Source of the DNA: CAYMCQ01 sp964389025
GTDB taxonomy: Bacteria; Verrucomicrobiota; Verrucomicrobiia; Limisphaerales; CAYMCQ01
Assembly: GCA_964389025.1 (NCBI GenBank)
Contig: CAYMCQ010000013.1
Span: 1-64,000, forward strand
Reading direction: 5' to 3'
DNA length: 64,000 bases
A model generated the notes under the pieces. The model was not told where the DNA came from and searched no databases. It saw only the letters and a list, made by a program, of their open reading frames with translations. Shown in pieces: positions 59,801 through 64,000 of this stretch. Position 1 is the stretch's first letter. Every line of letters starts with the position of its first letter. The position numbers were made by a program, and so were the translations under genes.

Positions 59801-59972
59801 ACGCGGCGAGGGACTGGGCCGGCTTTGAAGGGCTTTCAAGGCCGCGACTGGACAGAACGACCATCGCGAGCGCGACTGCAACGCTCAAGAGCTTCAGTCG
59901 GAACCAACCGACAAGGCAAATAGCCCGGCACGAATTTCGTTTCGACCAGAAGCGAGGGATGATTGTTTGCAT
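56841..59972 (-). CDS. PVC-type dehydrogenase / HEAT / cytochrome c (CxxCH) fusion
   Basis: A membrane or signal segment (LLSVAVALAMVVLSS) leads a propeller dehydrogenase domain (FQCDPGLRVELVAAEPLVFQPCAVAWDAEG, DDTNRDGRMDQRTVFADGLTFPNGL, HPTFGPDGWVYLTSG). HEAT-like helices follow (about residues 500-880). Last is a heme c site in ATHCASCHRLDREGHNVGPDLFGI, with the typical ending ELTGLIIGESPASVTLRLAQG. The family is a hallmark of Planctomycetes and Verrucomicrobia and probably oxidises a sugar or alcohol with electrons going to heme c. A palindromic repeat at 58288-58341 lies in frame within the HEAT region. ATG at 59972. Confidence 0.9.
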   Translation of the reverse strand: MQTIIPRFWSKRNSCRAICLVGWFRLKLLSVAVALAMVVLSSRGLESPSKPAQSLAAFQCDPGLRVELVAAEPLVFQPCAVAWDAEGAMFVAENRGYPTGPGPGQPPAGVIARLDDTNRDGRMDQRTVFADGLTFPNGLTPWDGGLIVTCAPDVLFLKDTNGDGRAEVRRVLLTGFDTNATTQLRVSHPTFGPDGWVYLTSGLTRAGKITSPQHPERPAVEIGADARFNPFTLEIEPVGGRGQFGQTFDEAGNRFHCMNRVHIQHTVIAPRYLARNPNFALGETVQNVPETMVTDLIGGANQNFAARLYPISDNLTTADSHVGTFTAACSVHIYRGDALPAEYRGDAFACDPTANLVHRDKLTPVGSTFASRMANEGREFLASPDNWFRPVFLATGPDGALYVCDMYRKTIEHPEYLPVEVRKRTDFTSGRDLGRIWRVTGKNLTSQITTPGFPARASTAELVQALGDSNSWRHETAQRLLTERRDPKTLPLLAKHFKSSEAELKRRSEILVAAGWSKLPGDARPANALRRLHALRTLAILISNGRDALPRVRADQQVGSTRINEEGSAPALLHHALRVSLLAADPVLRENAWRILAERQSGMTDFPGRLFPVFAADPNPRARFWFALGFNQGPQASRVQNWPEVLARLAASDGTNRWMRAAILSGLRPGEQQAQQLARYLAGRMGDPAPVEFWSDLGRVLGAEAGTLPPFLPTNAPPSPGFIAALNGVAESLRSRGKPVALPAEVLLRFSVETARLAASPAESIATRKAAIGFLANAESAQAIAALLPVLAATEPAELQLAAVRSLVALPGDTAATELLAPSRWNALPPGTRGVVLTSLLAQPRHLRVLLAAIGAKQLPENILSRAQRDSLRKHGDTAIRERAHQLFAAAETGDRMKAYEKARVVLALTGNAANGRKPFATHCASCHRLDREGHNVGPDLFGIRNQPKETILLHIVHPNYEVVDGFNACMIECKDGRELTGLIIGESPASVTLRLAQGIEETIPRAGIVRLTVGQVSLMPEGLEAAMSQQELADLLACLKGE
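58288..58341. repeat. Three-way-junction palindromic repeat (copy 3, coding)
   Basis: Hairpins GCCGACC/GGTCGGC and GGACGCG/CGCGTCC lie between a GTAG and a CTAC. It is in frame in the dehydrogenase gene (adding about NGRDALPRVRADQQVGST) and, apart from a 3-base gap and scattered changes, matches the reverse complement of 19087-19140. Confidence 0.9.
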
Positions 59973-60109
59973 CGGGTTGTCGCGATGCGCTGACACTAAA
60001 CCGCCAGTCGGACGGCAGCCAGAATTATTTAAATCACTTCAAGATGACCTCGGCAACACACCGACCGCGTCGGAAAGTCCATCACCCTGCGTCATGAATG
60101 CCGCCCGGT

Positions 60110-60472
60110 TTAATTTTCTCCGTGGACCCGAAGCATCAAAGCCTCCGTGGCTTTGTATAGTTCGGGAGTATTGAGTTTCGGATTCCGCTGAACCGCCTGT
60201 CTGGTTTGAATGATGAGCGCATCCACCGCTTGTTTCTGCGCTGCGTCAATGGTTTGCGTTTGAACCACCCGATCCATGACGGTAATCGCATGGGTGTAAT
60301 CGCCGGCCTGGAAGGCGGTGTTGACTTGGACGATGTCCTGTTTTATCGGCGCGTCAGCCTTTTCAAAACTCTGCTGCAATTGTTCGGTGGCCGGCTTTGC
60401 CGACTTTTTACCACACCCAACCGCCGCCGCCGCGACGATGACTGCGGCCATCATCCAACCGGCTGGTTTCAT
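60110..60472 (-). CDS. Small lipoprotein, unknown function
   Basis: 120 residues: a signal helix (GWMMAAVIVAAAAVGC) ending in the lipobox AVGC puts the mature protein at a membrane surface. The rest is helical (QLQQSFEKADAPIKQDIVQVNTAFQAGDYTHAITVMDRV), reminiscent of TPR-like helices, with no recognised family. It lies between a dehydrogenase and a prepilin gene, with no overlap to either. Confidence 0.75.
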   Translation of the reverse strand: MKPAGWMMAAVIVAAAAVGCGKKSAKPATEQLQQSFEKADAPIKQDIVQVNTAFQAGDYTHAITVMDRVVQTQTIDAAQKQAVDALIIQTRQAVQRNPKLNTPELYKATEALMLRVHGEN

Positions 60473-60508
60473 AAGCGTTTCCATTGTCAGTCGTTTCCAA
60501 GTTTAGAC

Positions 60509-61324
60509 TTAAAATGCAGGCGAGAGACCACTGTTCCGCGCGGCAGTGGGGTGATAAAGCACATCTGGCAGCAACCCAAAATCTCCACTCCGTAGCTTCC
60601 GATATTTTCTGAACTCGGCATGGCCGTCAACGAACACCAGATTGCCTCCCTCATCATGCACATTGGAAAGGTTTTCGCGAAAATATGGGGAAATAAAGGA
60701 TTCGTGGGTGCGAAAGTCGGCCCACATATGCCATTCACTGTAAGTGGTCGGAGTGCGCCCTTCCAATACATCATCTGAACGATTGTCGGGTTCGGGCTGA
60801 TTCCACAACTGATGAGAGAGTGACCAGGCCTCCTGCATGAGGATAATTGCGGATGGTCGGGGAACCGCTGATAGTGGCCGGCCCAACGGAACCGTGTTCA
60901 TGGACAAACCGGTGCTGCTGTAAATGGTCGGGGCATAAACCGCTTTTGGATGCGGTTTCAACGACGGACAGTTATAGACCGCAGGCGACATCAGGCCGGA
61001 CTTGGCCCCCAGATAAGGAATCAGCAGGTTCAACGCATTGGGCGGTGCCACCGGGTTGTTGAAGTCGCCGACCGGATGGCGCTTGGTCGGCAGTCTTTTC
61101 GTGTCCCCTTCATACATTTGGAGGGCCACTCCGACCTGGCGCATGTTGTTCAGACACCCGATGCGCCGGCCTTTTTCCTTGGCTTTGGCCAGAGCCGGCA
61201 ACAGCAGCCCCGCCAGGATGGCGATGACGGCGATGACGACCAGCAATTCAATCAATGTAAAGCCGCGACGCCCCAACGATGCAGCCACACGCAGGGAAAT
61301 TTTTGTTGCGAACAACGCTTTCAT
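60509..61324 (-). CDS. Type II secretion/prepilin-like protein (DUF1559-like)
   Basis: A class-III signal RRGFTLIELLVVIAVIAILAG with the conserved Glu+5 marks a pseudopilin cleaved by prepilin peptidase. The C-terminal part has NVHDEGGNLVFVDGHAEF, the H-x9-DG motif found in the huge prepilin-like families of Planctomycetes and Verrucomicrobia. The 271 residues fit. It may form part of a secretion or surface structure; no other secretion gene is adjacent. Confidence 0.9.
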   Translation of the reverse strand: MKALFATKISLRVAASLGRRGFTLIELLVVIAVIAILAGLLLPALAKAKEKGRRIGCLNNMRQVGVALQMYEGDTKRLPTKRHPVGDFNNPVAPPNALNLLIPYLGAKSGLMSPAVYNCPSLKPHPKAVYAPTIYSSTGLSMNTVPLGRPLSAVPRPSAIILMQEAWSLSHQLWNQPEPDNRSDDVLEGRTPTTYSEWHMWADFRTHESFISPYFRENLSNVHDEGGNLVFVDGHAEFRKYRKLRSGDFGLLPDVLYHPTAARNSGLSPAF

Positions 61325-61477
61325 AAAGGACGCGGCCTTATATTAAGCCGCTCGCCGACAACGTCAATTCCGATTATTCAGGCTCGCTCGTTTCATAATC
61401 TACCGACGTTTTATCAAGATCAGGAACGGCGTGACACGATTGTCACCGTGCAAAACTGCGGCTTAAATAGACCCGGG

Positions 61478-62722
61478 TTAGTGCTTTTGGAAGGCGTCTT
61501 GAATTTCCGCCAAGGAAACTCCGAGCATCGCGCGCGCAACGGCATCAAGCGACTCCGGCGGCCCGCTCAAGTGAACCGTCCGATGAACATGCGTCAGGCT
61601 CTTGCCCGGTTGCAGTGCGGCCGCGGGCGACGAGGATTCCAGTTCGTAGAACGGCCCGAGGGGGTTTGCGCCCGGGGTCGGCGCACCGTCGTTGTAGCTG
61701 TTCGCCGCATCGCCGCCAAATGGGTTGTCCTGTATCTTCCACAACGAATTCACATAATCCGTCACTCCCTCCGGCTGGGTGAACTGCACAATCGTGAGTG
61801 CCTTGTTGGCCGCGTCATAACTGCCCAGCACGGCCTTGCTGCGCTTCGGATTGATGCCGATCTTGCTGCGGTAGTTGCCGTCGCCGCTGAAATAAACCAC
61901 ATGCTCCTTCACCACCAGGCGCTCTGCCGGGACGCTTCCGAAGTAATCCGATGTCACCTTCACGCCCAATTCGGATTCCCGCCCGGACTTGATCGGCACG
62001 ACAATCGTCGTGGCCGGCGACGGATTGAACATCCCGAGAATCCACACCGAAAGCAGTCCCGATTTTTTCTCCCACGGCTGTTTGCCTGCGTTCGAGATTC
62101 TGTTGATCGTTTCGTAGGCGACGACATTGATATCCTTCGCCGTCCGGACGCCCAGCTTTTCCGACGCGCTCTTTGTCGTGAGCAATTTGACTTCGCGATT
62201 CACTTCCAGGTCGAACCGTGTGCCGGAGTAATTCGTCACGGCAAATGCGGCCCGGAAGGTTGCGGTGGACCGCGACTGTTTCGCCACTTCATACGGCATC
62301 GTGTCAATGACCGCCGGCGTGAACCAGTCGCTGAGTTCGAACTTTGCGCCCTTCGCGAAGAAAATGGAGAATTGTCCGCCTTCCGGCCCCAACCAGAAGC
62401 GATCCTCGCCGCCAAAGACGTTGATGTGCGGCTGGAGTTTTCCCGAAGCGATGAGGTCGCGATTGATCCAGCCGAAGCTCAGGCCATCGTCGCCACTGGC
62501 CGTGCTGGTCATGACACGCCCCTGCCACGCCGGAGACACGGCGACTTTCGCTTTGCCGGCACGATCGCTCAATACGATGAGCGGCGTGTGTTTCTGAAGA
62601 AAGGCGGCGTCCTCGCCGAAGCTGGCGGCGTGGGATTTCATGGAGGAGGCCCCGGTCGCAATCAGGGCTGAGGCGACCGCGCCGGTATAGATGGAGTTCC
62701 TAAGTTTGTCGTTTGCTTTCAT
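61478..62722 (-). CDS. Secreted DUF6786-like protein, unknown function
   Basis: A signal region (SIYTGAVASALIATGASSMKSHAAS) leads a beta-rich protein of about 414 residues. Stretches such as PLIVLSDRAGKAKVAVSPAWQGRVMTST, GDDGLSFGWINRDLI and NVFGGEDRFWLGPEGGQFSIFF recall a family I believe is called DUF6786, similar in shape to aldose-epimerase-like or glycan-binding domains. No catalytic residues are identified. The ATG at 62722 is used, since the earlier frame reads through the tRNA fragment. Confidence 0.75.
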   Translation of the reverse strand: MKANDKLRNSIYTGAVASALIATGASSMKSHAASFGEDAAFLQKHTPLIVLSDRAGKAKVAVSPAWQGRVMTSTASGDDGLSFGWINRDLIASGKLQPHINVFGGEDRFWLGPEGGQFSIFFAKGAKFELSDWFTPAVIDTMPYEVAKQSRSTATFRAAFAVTNYSGTRFDLEVNREVKLLTTKSASEKLGVRTAKDINVVAYETINRISNAGKQPWEKKSGLLSVWILGMFNPSPATTIVVPIKSGRESELGVKVTSDYFGSVPAERLVVKEHVVYFSGDGNYRSKIGINPKRSKAVLGSYDAANKALTIVQFTQPEGVTDYVNSLWKIQDNPFGGDAANSYNDGAPTPGANPLGPFYELESSSPAAALQPGKSLTHVHRTVHLSGPPESLDAVARAMLGVSLAEIQDAFQKH

Positions 62723-63028
62723 TTCGGGTTGGTGGTTGTGGTTGGGAAAATTGACTCTCGTCTCGCTCGGCGGAAGATCCTTGCGCCGTTCGCCGCGTGG
62801 ACGGGCAGGTTTGACTGTTGTTGGCTCATGTGCGCGCGAATGATTTACCAAGAGGTTGCCAAATTCCAGCAATTCCGACATGGCATATTTTAGCGCTTTG
62901 TCCTCAGATGAGGAACCGCTTACGACCTGTTTATTATGGCGTGAGTGTCGAGATTGCGCTCGATCCCTTCGCTTGCTCCATTTTTTGTTTTCCTTGTCGA
63001 ACCGCCCGCCAACGAATACTTGTAACAC
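62723..63028. other. 306-bp intergenic region with a tRNA 3' fragment
   Basis: This divergent gap holds no gene I can support. Its only recognisable content is the tRNA-Gly-derived fragment at 62940-62980; the promoters of the flanking minus- and plus-strand genes should lie here, but no confident boxes were found. Confidence 0.6.
62940..62980 (+). pseudogene. Degenerate 3' half of tRNA-Gly (possible attachment-site copy)
   Basis: CGTGAGTGTCGAG and then TCCCTTCGCTTGCTCCA match the anticodon-stem-to-CCA half of the intact tRNA-Gly (39994-40031) with one substitution in the 3' block. The T-loop region is scrambled by small insertions, and no 5' half is present. It is in the same orientation as the tRNA, 22.9 kb downstream. 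Confidence 0.8.
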
Positions 63029-63445
63029 ATGAAAGTTGTTTTCCTGCCCGTCATCAGCGCAATGCTCCTCGTCCCAACTCTCCGCGCCGAAGATGGGAAG
63101 CCCGCGCCGAAAAAAGAGCCGCCAAAAATTATTTCAGCTCTCGAAGCCACGAACCATGTTGATGAATCGGTCATCGTCACGGGAAAAGTCGCGCAAGTTT
63201 CCATCCGCGAGAAGATGGTTTATCTGAACATGGAAAAGTCGTATCCCGCCACGCCGCTTTCCGGTGTCATCTTCGCTGCCAAAACAAATCTCTTCACCGA
63301 CCTCGAAAAGTTGAAGGACAAAAACGTGGAGTTGAGCGGTAAGATCACGCTGTTTCGCGACCGCGCGCAAATCGTCCTTGAAAGCGCGAACCAGTTGAAG
63401 GTCGTCGAGATGAAAAAAAATTCGGCGGAATCAGAAAAGCAATAG
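63029..63445 (+). CDS. Small exported OB-fold-like protein
   Basis: A signal peptide (VVFLPVISAMLLVPTLRA) precedes a beta-rich region SVIVTGKVAQVSIREKMVYLNMEKSYPATPLSGVIFA, then NVELSGKITLFRDRAQIVLES. This five-strand alternation is typical of OB-fold nucleic-acid- or oligosaccharide-binding domains that appear as small exported proteins in Verrucomicrobia. A Ser/Glu/Lys-rich tail ends it. Ligand unknown. Confidence 0.75.
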   Translation: MKVVFLPVISAMLLVPTLRAEDGKPAPKKEPPKIISALEATNHVDESVIVTGKVAQVSIREKMVYLNMEKSYPATPLSGVIFAAKTNLFTDLEKLKDKNVELSGKITLFRDRAQIVLESANQLKVVEMKKNSAESEKQ

Positions 63446-63490
63446 CGCGCCGGCGTTCTTCGCGACGCGGCGCGTTCGACGGATTGACGA

Positions 63491-63919
63491 ATGGGAAAAC
63501 TTTACCTTTTCGAGTGTCCCAAGTGCGCCTACCGCGCGAAAGTTTCCGGCGGCGATGAAAGCGGGCTGACGTTTTCCTGCCGGACAATTTCCTGCCGCGA
63601 TTGCAAATCACTTTACGAAGTCGTGACGCGGATTCGGATCCCAATTTCGCGGAAACAACGAGGTGGCCAGCAGCTCTTTTCCGGCGAGATTGGCAAACGT
63701 TCGCAACTGCGCTGGCTGCCCGACAACCCGCCGAGTTTCGACGCTGCGCTGAATCGGCTCACAAACATCGGAATAAAAGACTCGCGCTGGATCAATTTGC
63801 GATTGCGTTGTCCTGTCTCCCGTTTTCATCGCATTGAAGAGTGGAGCGCGCCCGCCAAATGTCCGCGCTGCGGCTGTTTTCTGGAACCGAGCGCCACGCC
63901 GTATCGGATTTGGGATTGA
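63491..63919 (+). CDS. Zinc-ribbon protein, unknown function
   Basis: 142 residues with two Cys pairs at each end: ECPKCAYRA and SCRTISCRDCKS at the N-terminus, then AKCPRCGCFL near the C-terminus. They should hold one or two zinc ions. No other domain is recognised; the short protein begins MGKLYLFECPKC without a signal peptide, so it is cytoplasmic. It follows the OB-fold gene by 45 bp, probably in one transcript. Confidence 0.7.
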   Translation: MGKLYLFECPKCAYRAKVSGGDESGLTFSCRTISCRDCKSLYEVVTRIRIPISRKQRGGQQLFSGEIGKRSQLRWLPDNPPSFDAALNRLTNIGIKDSRWINLRLRCPVSRFHRIEEWSAPAKCPRCGCFLEPSATPYRIWD

Positions 63920-63924
63920 AGCCG

Positions 63925-64000
63925 GAGGGACGAGTTACACGAGTCCCTAAATTCGCGAGACAAAGGCCAGCGATTCAGTTGGGGACTCGTGTAACTCGTC
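63925..64000. repeat. GGAGGGACGAGTT...AACTCGTC inverted repeat (copy 2, truncated by window end)
   Basis: GGAGGGACGAGTTACACGAG and GGACTCGTGTAACTCGTC face each other, the same family as 31803-31884. The right arm runs into the end of the window. Confidence 0.85.

Noticed and set aside
60950..62671. A 573-codon plus-strand frame opposite the prepilin and DUF6786-like genes
   Set aside because: It crosses two genes with clear signal sequences and family motifs on the other strand; no domain of its own.
62940..62980. A second functional tRNA-Gly
   Set aside because: No 5' half exists and the T loop is broken; only the 3' half is recognisable.

Overview
The window looks like a chromosomal segment from the phylum Verrucomicrobiota, probably a Pedosphaera/Limisphaerales-type soil or sediment bacterium. 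This is inferred from gene content, not from a search. The indicators are a Tat-exported DUF1501 protein, a PVC-type dehydrogenase ending in CxxCH, a MoxR/DUF58/VWA operon with a DUF4175-like coiled-coil protein, a DUF1559-like prepilin with an H-x9-DG tail, a sigma factor fused to an anchored C-terminal domain, many secreted sugar-handling families, and abundant palindromic intergenic repeats.

Layout. 1-2.4 kb: a PIN toxin/antitoxin cassette at the 3' end of a DUF1501 gene, with a second copy of that 3' end on the far side. 2.6-12.7 kb: a HEAT-NodB fusion, ilvB with a valine-rich leader peptide and attenuator, secreted proteins, a cupredoxin/Ig protein and rdgB. 12.7-27.3 kb: a long minus-strand operon (DUF4175-like, GxxExxY, MoxR, membrane protein, IS200-type transposase, DUF58, VWA, ferric-type binding protein, permease-NHL fusion, large VWA protein). 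27.3-31.8 kb: flippase, M20 peptidase, nucleotide-sugar epimerase, purC. 31.9-36.3 kb: a ribose-type ABC importer interrupted by a VapBC pair. 36.4-39.8 kb: a SUKH-like protein, a second PIN cassette and transketolase, again with a duplicated gene end. 39.96-40.03 kb: tRNA-Gly(GCC). 40.0-63.0 kb: an all-minus-strand block of acyl-CoA, signalling, prepilin and secreted catabolic genes. It ends at a degenerate copy of the tRNA-Gly 3' half, so it may be an integrated island. 63-64 kb: two small plus-strand genes and a repeat.

Two themes stand out. First, four cargo regions (two PIN toxin/antitoxin cassettes, one REP/transposase cassette, one 23-kb block) each lie between an intact gene or tRNA and a second, displaced copy of that gene's end. 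In the transketolase case all visible differences between the copies are synonymous. Second, several families of palindromic repeat sit in frame inside protein-coding genes, as Rickettsia palindromic elements do. One 924-codon ORF carries five such segments. One of them joins a permease to an NHL protein and happens to encode a plausible lipoprotein signal peptide.

The coding genes appear intact. No CRISPR array, rRNA, prophage or integrase gene was seen. Most functional calls rest on motifs and family resemblance recognised by eye.
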